A stretch of DNA of 64,000 nt from Verrucomicrobiota bacterium (lineage in GTDB: Bacteria; Verrucomicrobiota; Verrucomicrobiia; CAIQCK01). Positions 45,642 through 53,312 of this stretch are shown piece after piece. The stretch lies in assembly GCA_016222825.1 (NCBI GenBank), contig JACRQF010000007.1, positions 1 through 64,000 on the forward strand, in the 5' to 3' direction. The translations under genes were made by a program, and so were the position numbers. The first letter of the stretch is position 1. The number at the start of each line of letters is the position of its first letter. Under the pieces are notes generated by a model. The model had not been told where the DNA came from and ran no database searches. It saw only the letters and a program-made list of their open reading frames with translations.

Positions 45642-46745
45642 TCAGTTCGTTGAGAGCAGTTGCAGTTGAGCGGCGTCGCAGCGGCCGGTGGCCAGCCGCC
45701 AGAGGTCAATGGCCAGGTGACGGGCGATGGCCACGATCAGGCGCTTCTTTTGGCCGCGCGGCGCTCGCCGGTCCTGGAGCAGCCCGCGCCACTTGGCCAC
45801 GGGCGGGTAATGCGGCTGGTAGCGCACCAGCCGCCAGGCCATCTCAATCAGCGCCCAACGCACCCGCGCGTTGCCGTGTTTGGTGATGGCGCCCATCACC
45901 ATGCGCTGGCCGCTGGCATAGACGCTCGGGCACATCCCGGTGTAGCTGGCGACCTGGCGGCGGTTGGTAAAACGCTTCCAATCGCAGACTTCGCGCCGCA
46001 GCAGTTCACTAGTCAACGCCCCCACCGCTCGCGGTCGTGAGGCGGCCGCCGCCGATTCCAGTTTGGCTGTCAGCAACTCGACCTGCTCATGCACGGCCCG
46101 CACCAGCTTGGCGGTCACTTCCAGCACTTCGCGCAGGGCTGGCGAGAGCGTCGGCGCCAGTGCCTCCCACGCCGCCGCCAGCCACCAGCGGCCCGTCACG
46201 CGCCGCGACTGGGTCAAGAGCAGGCTGCGGCCCTGGGCTTCCAGCCGTTGCCGTTCGCGCCGCAACTGCTCGCGCTGGCGGCTGACCCAGCGCGCCGCTT
46301 CCTCTTCGGGCGTGGGCACGCGCACCACCGCGAAGGCTTGGAGGTTGCCGCGCACGTAACGATCCAGCCGTTGCACCAAGGCCAGCGCATCGGTGCGGTC
46401 GGTCTTCACGCCCTTGCCCAGTTCATCCCACTTCTGCGGACGCACCACGAGGTTCTGCACGCCCAGCGCGGTCAGTTGCCGATGCAGCCCGTAGCCGAAG
46501 GGGCCGGCCTCGTAACAGCTATAGACCGCGGCGGCCTGCGAACGTTGACGCGTCACCCAGCGCAGGAACTGCGGCAGCGTGAACTTCTGGGCGGGCTGCG
46601 GGGTGGCGCCGTCCACCTGCCGGACCACGCGCACGTTGTCGGCATGCACGTCGAGGCCCAGCTTGATGCAGGGCGCGATCGGGTTGACCGAAACTTGCTC
46701 CCTTCGGTCTTGAGAGGTAGCCTTGCGGCCGTAGGTAGTGTTCAT
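45642..46745 (-). CDS. IS110 family transposase
   Basis: 367 residues. DEDD-type RuvC-like domain: IKLGLDVHADNVRVVRQVDG, YSCYEAGPFGYGLHRQL, VVRPQKWDELGKGVKTDRTD (K-x-D-x-x-D). The C-terminal transposase_20-type domain has RRQVASYTGMCPSVYASGQR, GAITKHGNARVRWALIEMAW. It drives mobility by site-specific recombination with a bridge RNA in related elements. Its start lies just after two tandem 50-bp repeats, and it interrupts a region of hypothetical genes. Confidence 0.9.
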   Translation of the reverse strand: MNTTYGRKATSQDRREQVSVNPIAPCIKLGLDVHADNVRVVRQVDGATPQPAQKFTLPQFLRWVTRQRSQAAAVYSCYEAGPFGYGLHRQLTALGVQNLVVRPQKWDELGKGVKTDRTDALALVQRLDRYVRGNLQAFAVVRVPTPEEEAARWVSRQREQLRRERQRLEAQGRSLLLTQSRRVTGRWWLAAAWEALAPTLSPALREVLEVTAKLVRAVHEQVELLTAKLESAAAASRPRAVGALTSELLRREVCDWKRFTNRRQVASYTGMCPSVYASGQRMVMGAITKHGNARVRWALIEMAWRLVRYQPHYPPVAKWRGLLQDRRAPRGQKKRLIVAIARHLAIDLWRLATGRCDAAQLQLLSTN

Positions 46746-46748
46746 ATT

Positions 46749-46848
46749 GGCGGGTGTAGCCTTTCACGGCTCGCCCGCCAATACCCATGTCATCTACAGG
46801 CGGGTGTAGCCTTTCACGGCTCGCCCGCCAATACCCATGTCATCTACA
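46749..46848. repeat. Two tandem 50-bp repeats with hairpin
   Basis: 46749-46798 and 46799-46848 are identical 50-bp units. Each contains GGCGGGTGTAGCC, TTTCACGGCTCG and CCCGCC, which can fold with outer GGCGGG/CCCGCC and inner AGCC/GGCT arms, and ends CATGTCATCTACA. The first copy precedes the transposase start; the second encodes the last residues of the upstream hypothetical gene, and the TAG that stops that gene lies at the junction. Confidence 0.85.
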
Positions 46849-47297
46849 TCATAAAACAGCCGCGTCGCCGCCCCGCTCAACATCTGGGCGGGATCGTCGT
46901 TGTGGAGATGCGCCCAGCCGCTGCCGAAGTTCAGCCAGTAACCGTTGCCGCTGCCGGGAGCGGTGCCGGGTTTGAGATACGCGCTCCAGAAGAGTTGCCC
47001 GCCGGCGGGATAGCGCGCCGTGTCGCGATGGAACGCGCCGTCCCAGGTGACGCCGCCGGCTACGCCCGCACCCCAGCGCCAATCGCCGGGCTGCGGGTTG
47101 GCCGGGTCGGGCCATTTGAGTCCGCTGTCCCAATGCGGCCGGAGCAGGTCGCACTCCGGCGTCGCGCCGACAAGGCCGTCCGTGTAGCCGGCGATGCGGT
47201 AGGCGGCCGCCGTGAGCGCGGGGTCCGGGCCGGGCGGCGGCGCGGGCTGCCACGGCTCGGCGCGCTTCTTTTTGCGGGCGGGACGCCGGGCCGGCAC
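46794..47297 (-). CDS. Hypothetical protein, C terminus formed by repeat
   Basis: 167 residues beginning MPARRPARKKKRAEPWQPAP. The body (PALTAAAYRIAGYTDGLVGA, GWAHLHNDDPAQMLSGAATR, LFYDVDD) has no known domain. The last ~14 residues, MGIGGRAVKGYTRL, come from the 50-bp repeat, so the natural C terminus may have been replaced. It follows the 209-residue gene on the same strand by 18 bp. Confidence 0.55.
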   Translation of the reverse strand: MPARRPARKKKRAEPWQPAPPPGPDPALTAAAYRIAGYTDGLVGATPECDLLRPHWDSGLKWPDPANPQPGDWRWGAGVAGGVTWDGAFHRDTARYPAGGQLFWSAYLKPGTAPGSGNGYWLNFGSGWAHLHNDDPAQMLSGAATRLFYDVDDMGIGGRAVKGYTRL

Positions 47298-47315
47298 TGC
47301 GCCCGGTCCTTCCCC

Positions 47316-47945
47316 TCAGGGCGAGCAGGTGACGGTGATGATGTCGCTGTCCGTGCCGTATTCCTGGTCGTTCTTCAGGTAGCGGGCCATGTATTTGCGC
47401 CGCTCCGGCTTGCCGGCCACCCGCAGCGGCCGGTTGTCCACGTAGGGCGAGTGCGTGTCGCGCGCGAGGAACGAGAAGTCCGTTTCGCCTTCGAGCTGGC
47501 TGTAGAGGTTGACGCCGTCGGAGTCGCCTTTGGTGAACTTGATCTCGGCGGCGCCGTCCAGCAGGGGCGCGCCTTTCAACTCCGGCTTGGCATCGGGAGG
47601 CGGGCCGCTCTCGCCGCCGCCGCCCGCCGCGGGCGCCACGATGCCGAGCAGTTCGGCCAGCGCCTGCGTGAAGCCGGGCAGGGTCGTGAACCGCTTGGAC
47701 AGCGTCCGCACCATCTGCTCCACCAGCCGCCGGCTGTTCTTCTTCTCGGCGGTGGCAGCCCGGGCCGCAGCCTCCGTGGTCCCGCAGGTGGCCAGCCGGG
47801 CCTTGAAGTCCGTGATCCGCGCGCCCAACGCCGTCAAGTCCGCGGGGCCAAGCTCCAGCACCGTGGCGTTCTCGGTTGCGCCGGCCAAATAGCGGTCCAG
47901 CCAATAGCTGAGCCTGTCGTCTGATCCGGGAATGTAGTCTGCCAT
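47316..47945 (-). CDS. Conserved hypothetical protein (MADYIP-type)
   Basis: 209 residues from the ATG at 47945, with a strong Shine-Dalgarno AAGGAG before it; the frame continues upstream only through the 21-bp array. It begins MADYIPGSDDRLSYWLDRYL and includes an Ala-rich helical region (KARLATCGTTEAAARAATA) and ends NDQEYGTDSDIITVTCSP. A similar N terminus is common in proteins of unknown function in Planctomycetota and Verrucomicrobiota. Possibly structural or surface-associated. Confidence 0.65.
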   Translation of the reverse strand: MADYIPGSDDRLSYWLDRYLAGATENATVLELGPADLTALGARITDFKARLATCGTTEAAARAATAEKKNSRRLVEQMVRTLSKRFTTLPGFTQALAELLGIVAPAAGGGGESGPPPDAKPELKGAPLLDGAAEIKFTKGDSDGVNLYSQLEGETDFSFLARDTHSPYVDNRPLRVAGKPERRKYMARYLKNDQEYGTDSDIITVTCSP

Positions 47946-48026
47946 GTTATTTCTCCTTATTTTTTTTGGGGGGGGGTATTTGACGAACAGCTTCTCGAAA
48001 ACGTGCTGAAATACGCCTGGAGCCGA

Positions 48027-48194
48027 TGGCTGGCTCCCGGGGTCCTGTGGCTCGCTCCCGGGATCCTGTGGCTCGCTCCCGGGGTCCTGTGGCTGGCTCC
48101 CGGGGTCCTGTGGCTCGCTCCCGGGAGCCGGTGGCTGGCTCCCCGGATCCTGTGGCTCGCTCCGGGGAGCGCATGGTTGGCTCCCGTGGTCGGG
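48027..48194. repeat. 21-bp-period tandem array with palindromic core (array 4)
   Basis: Eight units of 21 bp: TGGCTSGCTCCCGGGRTCC + TG with variation, phase starting at 48027. The core GCTCCCGGGAGCC is palindromic in the best unit. It lies directly upstream of the MADYIP-type gene on the minus strand. Third independent 21-bp array in the window. Confidence 0.85.
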
Positions 48195-48387
48195 CATCCC
48201 GCTCCGTGATTCGGACACCCCGCTGACGGCGCGGGAACGCCCGCCGGCTCTCTCCTGTTGTTGGCTACGTCCGTCCTCATCTGCGGCGGATGGAACCACA
48301 GCCGCGCCAAAGCGGGAAGACCGAAGAATGACCAGAGCGGTCACTGCGGACATCTCAACACGCGCACTAAGCGGGCGGCCAGCGTGG

Positions 48388-48500
48388 TAGCGCAGACTTC
48401 CAGTCTGCTGTGTCGCGGATTTCCAATCCGCTGGCGCGGCGCGATTCCAACGGTCTGCCGACTGGAAGTCGGCGATACAGCAGGTTGGAAACCTGCGCTA
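48388..48500. repeat. REP-like element, family B (copy 1)
   Basis: 113 bp with four small hairpins in a row: GCAGACTTCCAGTCTGC, GCGGATTTCCAATCCGC, GCCGACTGGAAGTCGGC, GCAGGTTGGAAACCTGC, all with TTCC/GGAA in the loop, and ends TAGCGCA...TGCGCTA. Four further copies lie between 53 and 58 kb. Confidence 0.88.
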
Positions 48501-48572
48501 CGGTGCGGGTGCGCGGTTGCACCGTGGTCACTGCCCACGCAGCCGCTTGGAAACCTTCACCTCCGCCCTTCC

Positions 48573-48875
48573 CTACTGGCCCGGCTGCTGCATCTGACGC
48601 GGGCACTGCCAGGCTTCGTCGCAACAAATCCGGCAAACAGGGACGCGCAGATAAGTGGCAATCTTCTGGAGCCGATCCGTCTCCGGAAACCGCGTGCCTT
48701 GCTCCCACCGGCTCCAGGTTCTCGTCGCCACACCCACATCGCCGGCGGGCGTTTTCTGCGACCACTCGTTCCTGGATCGAAACCCCTTCAACAATCGGCC
48801 GCAGCGCGCGTTCTTCGCGCTGATGGTCTTCTCCGCCTTCTTCGCCTTCCTGGCGTTCTTCGCCTTCTTCTTCAT
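48573..48875 (-). CDS. XRE-family helix-turn-helix regulator
   Basis: 100 residues from the ATG at 48875, with AAGGAGG 7 nt before it. A Lys/Ala-rich N terminus (MKKKAKNARKAKKAEK) precedes the HTH_3 domain: RLLKGFRSRNEWSQKTPAGD, VGVATRTWSRWEQGTRFPET, LQKIATYLRVPVCRICC. Extra cysteines near the end (CRICCDEAWQC) are unusual and might bind metal. Probable repressor. A 19-bp palindrome lies ~80 bp upstream at 48956-48974. Confidence 0.8.
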   Translation of the reverse strand: MKKKAKNARKAKKAEKTISAKNARCGRLLKGFRSRNEWSQKTPAGDVGVATRTWSRWEQGTRFPETDRLQKIATYLRVPVCRICCDEAWQCPRQMQQPGQ

Positions 48876-48955
48876 GGATGAACCTCCTTGCCCGCCCTCC
48901 ACCCCACAGCGCCCGCGGCGGGCGGCCTGCGCTGCGGCGCGGTAACCCGTCCGCG

Positions 48956-48974
48956 CCTAGGAAACTTTCCTAGG
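48956..48974. promoter_or_regulatory. 19-bp palindrome, candidate operator for the XRE regulator
   Basis: CCTAGGAAACTTTCCTAGG is a perfect palindrome around one central base. It lies about 80 bp before the XRE gene start and just before an AT-rich stretch (gaattatagg). Location and symmetry suggest an autoregulatory operator; this is inference. Confidence 0.55.
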
Positions 48975-49024
48975 GAATTATAGGGAACAGGCCAATTGAA
49001 GACAAGGGCCTTTGCGACCTACTA

Positions 49025-49045
49025 TGCTGTCCCTGGTGGACAGCA
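49025..49045. promoter_or_regulatory. Perfect inverted repeat in the XRE/sensor kinase intergenic region
   Basis: Arms TGCTGTCC and GGACAGCA with a 5-base centre CTGGT. It lies between the divergent XRE regulator and the PAS sensor kinase; it could be a binding site or a hairpin at the start of the kinase transcript. Confidence 0.45.
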
Positions 49046-49190
49046 ACACACAATTGATGGCTGGAGGTGCGATGGCGGAATGGCGTGAAAAGTTAAGGGT
49101 GAAGAGTGAAGAGGTTTGGAACCTTTCAACTCTTCCCACTTCCCTCTTGCCTCTTCGCCCTTGCCTCTTGCCCCTGGCTCTTGGCCTCTG

Positions 49191-52100
49191 ATGAAACCGC
49201 CCGCCTCATACGCCCTGCAAAGCGCCTTCGCGCGCTACCGGCCGGCCCTGCGCTATGGCTTTGCGGTCGTGGCGGTCGCTGTCGCGCTTGTGACGCAAAT
49301 GGCGCTGTCGGAATGGGCCGGCGGCCGGCTGCCCACCTTCGTCCTGTTCTACCCGGCCGTCATCCTGACGGCCTTGTTCGGCGGTGTCGGGCCGGGCGTG
49401 CTGGCCGTCGTGCTGACGTTGGTGACGGTGAGCGTCTGGATTCTGCCGCCCATCGGAGAGTTCAAGGTCATGGTCCCCGTGGACCGGCTCTCGCTCGTGC
49501 TGTTCGCCTTCACCGGCACCCTGATCGTCACGGTGGCCGAACTCTACCGCCGCAACCGCGCCAAAGCCGCCGCCTACGAGCGCGAAGCGGCGTTGCGCGA
49601 GAGCCGCGAGGCGCTGCGCCGGCAGGCGGAACTCATTGACCCCATCCGCGCCGGACTCATCGCGCAGGAAATGCAGCGTGTGGTGCGCGAGCGCGGCGCG
49701 GCGGTCGCGCCGGAGGCCGGGCCGGAGAGCAAGGCGCTATGGCGCGTGCCGCTGGTGGCCGGGGCGCTGGTGGCCGCCGTCGGTTTGTCGGTGCTGGCCG
49801 GCTGGCTGTTCGGCGTGGACGCGCTCAAGAGCGTGCTGCCGGGGCTGCCGACGATGAAGACCAACACCGCGCTCTGTTTCCTGCTGGCGGGCGTGGCGCT
49901 GGTGCTCTGTAGCCGCCGACGTGAGGAGGCGGGAACATCGTCAAAGCGCGACGCGTCCGCCTCCTCACGTCGGCGGCTACAGGCCGGCATGGCGGCGGCG
50001 CTGGTCGTGCTGCTGGTGGCCGGCCTGACGCTCGCCGAATACATCACCGGTGCCAACTTCGGCATGGACGAGCTTCTGTTCCGCGACACGCGCGACCGGC
50101 ACACGATCTTTCCGGGACGCATGGTGCAGGCCACCGCGCTGGGTTTTCTACTGAGCGGCGCGTCGCTGTTGCTGCTGACGGCGCGGTCGCGGCCCGCCCG
50201 GCGGGTGCAGCAGGCGCTGGCCGTGTGCGTCGCTGTCATCGGCACGGTGGCGATCCTGGGCTACACCTACAACGTGCAACAGTTTTACCGCTTCGCCGGC
50301 TACTCCAGCATGGCGCTGCACACCGCCGGCTCGTTGCTGGCGCTGGCCGTCGGGCTGATTTTCGCCCGGCCCGACGGGCTGGCGCGCGTGCTGGCGACAC
50401 CCGGCCCGGCGGCCCAAGTTGCGCGCCGGATGTTGCCCGTGGCGCTGCTGGCGCCGGCCGGCCTCGGCTGGCTGGCGGACCGGGGGCTTGAACTGGGCCT
50501 TTACGGCGAAGGCATGGACATCGCCGCCCTGGCCCTGGCGATGATGGTGTCGCTCGCGGCGCTGGTCTGGTGGACAGCGCGGGCGCTGGGCCGCGCCGAC
50601 ACGGCGCGCCGCGAGACCGAAACGCACCTGCGCAACCAAGCCGACCTGATGGACCACGCCAGCGAGGCTCTGATCGTCCGCGAGATGGACGGCGTCATCC
50701 GCTCCTGGAACCGCGGCGCGGAGGCGCTTTACGGCTGGACCGCCGCCGAGGCAGCCGGCCAGCGCATTTTCGCCTTGCTGCGCACAGCGGCTGCCTCGGT
50801 CCAGGAGTTCCAGACCGCGCTGGAAAAGACCGGCCATTGGGAGGGCGAACAGGTCCACATCACCCGCGGCGGCCAACATGTCACCGTTGAGAGCCGCCAG
50901 ACCGCTACGCGCACCGCCGACGGCCGGCTGCTTGTCTTGGAGAGCAACCGCGACGTCACCGTGCGCAAGCAAGCCGAGGCGGCGTTGCGCGCGAGCGAAG
51001 AACGGTTCCGGGCGCTTTACGAGAAGGCGCCGATGGGCATCGCGCGGATTGATTCCCGCACCGGACGGTTTCTGCAACTCAACAGGAAATACTGCGACAT
51101 CCTTGGCCGCACCGAGGCCGCGGCGCTGCAACTGGACTTCCAGGCCGTCACCCATCCCGACGATCTCCCGCCGGACTTGGAGAACATGCAGCGGCTGCGG
51201 GAAGGCCGCACCCGATCCTTCGAGATGGACAAGCGATACATCCGTCCCGACGGCTCCGTTGTCTGGGTCAGCTTGACGGTGGTGCCGGAGTGGGCCGAAG
51301 GCCATGCACCGGGCACTCACATCGCCATGGTGGCCGACATCACGGAGCGCAAGCGGGCCGAGGACGCGTTGCGCCAGTCGGCGGAGCAGTTGCAGGCGGC
51401 CAACGCGGAGTTGCGCGACTCACGCGCCGTCGCCATGAACCTGATGGAGGAGGCCGTCGCCGCCCGCGAGCAGATCGAGCAGGCCAGCGCTAACTTGCGA
51501 GCCAGCGAGTCGTTTTACCGCCAGACGCTGGAGAGCATCCCCGGCATGGTGTTCACGACCCGGCCGGACGGCTACTGCGACTACCAGAGCCAGCAATGGG
51601 CGGACTACACCGGCGTGCCGGTGGCCGAGCATCTGGGCGACGGCTGGAACAAGTTGCAGCATCCCGACGACCGGCCGCGCTCGTTTGCCGCCTGGCAGGC
51701 CGCCGTGCAAGGCAAGGCGCCCTACGACCTCGAATACCGCGTCCGCCGCCACGACGGCGTCTATGAATGGTTCAAGGTCATCGGCCAGCCCATCCGCGAC
51801 GGCTCCGGCCGGATCGTGCGCTGGTTCGGCGTGGCGCTGAACATCCAGGACATCAAGGATGCCGAGGAGGCCATCAAAGCCTCGCTGGTGGAAAAGGAAG
51901 TGCTGCTGAAGGAAATCCACCACCGGGTGAAGAACAACATGCAGGTGCTCTCCAGCCTCGTGAGCCTCCAGGCCGACTCGCTGCACGATCCGGCGCTGAA
52001 CGCCGTCTTCGCCGACGTGCGCGACCGCGTCCGCTCCATGGCGCTGGTGCATGAAAAACTCTACCAATCCGACACCCTGGCGTCGCTGGATTTTTCCGAA

Positions 52101-52508
52101 TACGCCGAGAGCCTGCTGCACTATCTCTGGGACGCGCACGGGTCCGAGGCAGCGGTGGACCTGAACCTGGCGCTGGAGCCGGTGACGCTGACAGTGGAGT
52201 CGGCCGTGCCGTGCGGATTGATCCTGAACGAACTGGCCGCCAACGCCCTCAAGCACGCCTTCCGAGGCCGTTCCGAAGGGGCGGTCACTGTGTCAGTGAG
52301 CAACGGGAAGGACGGTCGCGTGAGCCTGCGCGTCAGCGACAACGGCGCGGGCCTGCCGGCGGGCCTGAATTGGCGCGAGGCGAAGTCGCTCGGCCTGCGC
52401 TTGGTGCAGATGCTGACGAAGCAGTTGGACGGCACGGTGGAAGCGCGCCGTTCGGACGCAGGCGGAACGGAATTTGAGATCGTGTTTCCAAGAGGCGGAA
52501 GAAAATGA
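49191..52508 (+). CDS. Multi-PAS membrane sensor histidine kinase (HisKA_2)
   Basis: 1105 residues from the ATG at 49191 (no clear RBS; start uncertain). An N-terminal DUF4118-like membrane domain (FVLFYPAVILTALFGGVGPG) is followed by a second membrane region of about 7 segments and three PAS domains (first around LMDHASEALIVREMDGVIRS, second around YEKAPMGIARIDSRTGRFLQ, third around LESIPGMVFTTRPDGYCDYQ). HisKA_2 (KEIHHRVKNNMQVLSSLVSL) and a HATPase (GLILNELAANALKHAF, VSDNGAGLPAGLNW) end it. The loop CSRRREEAGTSSKRDASASS in the membrane part is encoded by a REP element. The stop overlaps the cheW start (ATGA), so this kinase belongs to the chemosensory operon. Confidence 0.9.
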   Translation: MKPPASYALQSAFARYRPALRYGFAVVAVAVALVTQMALSEWAGGRLPTFVLFYPAVILTALFGGVGPGVLAVVLTLVTVSVWILPPIGEFKVMVPVDRLSLVLFAFTGTLIVTVAELYRRNRAKAAAYEREAALRESREALRRQAELIDPIRAGLIAQEMQRVVRERGAAVAPEAGPESKALWRVPLVAGALVAAVGLSVLAGWLFGVDALKSVLPGLPTMKTNTALCFLLAGVALVLCSRRREEAGTSSKRDASASSRRRLQAGMAAALVVLLVAGLTLAEYITGANFGMDELLFRDTRDRHTIFPGRMVQATALGFLLSGASLLLLTARSRPARRVQQALAVCVAVIGTVAILGYTYNVQQFYRFAGYSSMALHTAGSLLALAVGLIFARPDGLARVLATPGPAAQVARRMLPVALLAPAGLGWLADRGLELGLYGEGMDIAALALAMMVSLAALVWWTARALGRADTARRETETHLRNQADLMDHASEALIVREMDGVIRSWNRGAEALYGWTAAEAAGQRIFALLRTAAASVQEFQTALEKTGHWEGEQVHITRGGQHVTVESRQTATRTADGRLLVLESNRDVTVRKQAEAALRASEERFRALYEKAPMGIARIDSRTGRFLQLNRKYCDILGRTEAAALQLDFQAVTHPDDLPPDLENMQRLREGRTRSFEMDKRYIRPDGSVVWVSLTVVPEWAEGHAPGTHIAMVADITERKRAEDALRQSAEQLQAANAELRDSRAVAMNLMEEAVAAREQIEQASANLRASESFYRQTLESIPGMVFTTRPDGYCDYQSQQWADYTGVPVAEHLGDGWNKLQHPDDRPRSFAAWQAAVQGKAPYDLEYRVRRHDGVYEWFKVIGQPIRDGSGRIVRWFGVALNIQDIKDAEEAIKASLVEKEVLLKEIHHRVKNNMQVLSSLVSLQADSLHDPALNAVFADVRDRVRSMALVHEKLYQSDTLASLDFSEYAESLLHYLWDAHGSEAAVDLNLALEPVTLTVESAVPCGLILNELAANALKHAFRGRSEGAVTVSVSNGKDGRVSLRVSDNGAGLPAGLNWREAKSLGLRLVQMLTKQLDGTVEARRSDAGGTEFEIVFPRGGRK
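49909..49981. repeat. REP-like palindromic element, family A, inside a coding region (copy 3)
   Basis: TGTAGCCGCCGACGTGAGG and GAGGCGGG on the left, TCCGCCTCC and TCACGTCGGCGGCTAC on the right, within the kinase gene. It is read through in frame as a charged Arg/Ser loop between two transmembrane segments. Confidence 0.88.
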
Positions 52509-52975
52509 CGCCCCCCACTGACAGCCAGGCTGGAAATCGCCTGCTGGTCCTCAGGACCGGCGCGCTGCGGTGCGCGTTGCCGCTGTGCCACGTCGTCGAG
52601 ACGATGCGCCCGCTGCCGGCGCAACCCGTGGCCAACGCGCCCGCGTTCGTCAGCGGGGCCGCCGTGGTTCGCGGGGAAGCTTTGCCGGTGGTGGACCTCG
52701 GCTCGTTGCTGGGCGCGTCGGCCGGGAAACCGGCGCGCTTTGTCGTCGTTCGCGCGGGCGAGCGCAAGGTCGTGCTGGCGGTGGAAGCGGTCGTGGGGAT
52801 TCACGAATTGCCGGGCGGGACGCTCGCGGGCGTGCCGCCGCTGTTGTCGCAGGCCGAGGCTGGCATTATCACCGCCATCGGCTCGCTCGACCAGGAACTG
52901 TTGCTGGTGCTCCAAGCCGCGCGCATCGTGCCGGACGAGGTGTGGGCCGCGCTGGCCGGATCGGAGGCGCGATGA
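52505..52975 (+). CDS. CheW-like adaptor protein
   Basis: 156 residues. CheW/SH3-like fold: RLLVLRTGALRCALPLCHVV, then AFVSGAAVVRGEALPVVDLG (typical CheW hydrophobic core) and VLAVEAVVGIHELPGG. It couples receptors to CheA. It starts inside the stop of the sensor kinase and, by order and type, corresponds to WspB or WspD in Wsp-type systems. Two family B palindromes separate it from cheR. Confidence 0.85.
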   Translation: MTPPTDSQAGNRLLVLRTGALRCALPLCHVVETMRPLPAQPVANAPAFVSGAAVVRGEALPVVDLGSLLGASAGKPARFVVVRAGERKVVLAVEAVVGIHELPGGTLAGVPPLLSQAEAGIITAIGSLDQELLLVLQAARIVPDEVWAALAGSEAR

Positions 52976-53021
52976 ACACGACGCAGCCCCTGTCTTACAC
53001 GCACGTATGCAGAGCGCCTCG

Positions 53022-53134
53022 TAGCGCAGACTTCCAGTCTGCTGTATCGCGGATTTCCAATCCGCAGGCGCCGCGAACCAGCGACGCCCTGCCGGCTGGA
53101 AGCCGGCGGCACAGCAGGTTGGAAACCTGCGCTA
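53022..53134. repeat. REP-like element, family B (copy 2)
   Basis: Same four-hairpin layout as 48388-48500: GCAGACTTCCAGTCTGC, GCGGATTTCCAATCCGC, then GGCTGGAAGCCGG and GCAGGTTGGAAACCTGC. Located between cheW and cheR. Confidence 0.88.
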
Positions 53135-53171
53135 CAACGCTGCGGCCGGACGTGTGCGCGCATTCCCAACG

Positions 53172-53281
53172 TAGCGCAGACTTCCAGTCTGCTGTGTCGC
53201 GGATTTCCAATCCGCAGCCGCCGCGACCCAGCGACACCCTGCCGGCTGGAAGCCGGCGGCACAGGTTGGAAACCTGCGCTA
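53172..53281. repeat. REP-like element, family B (copy 3)
   Basis: Same layout and orientation as copy 2, with a three-base shortening before the last hairpin (GGCACAGGTTGG). It ends about 30 bp before the cheR start. Confidence 0.88.
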
Positions 53282-53312
53282 CAAGACTGCAATCGTCAGC
53301 CGAGGAACACTC

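Noticed and set aside
47946..48353. Longer N terminus for the MADYIP-type protein
   Set aside because: The ATG at 47945 has a strong Shine-Dalgarno; the upstream frame is the 21-bp array.
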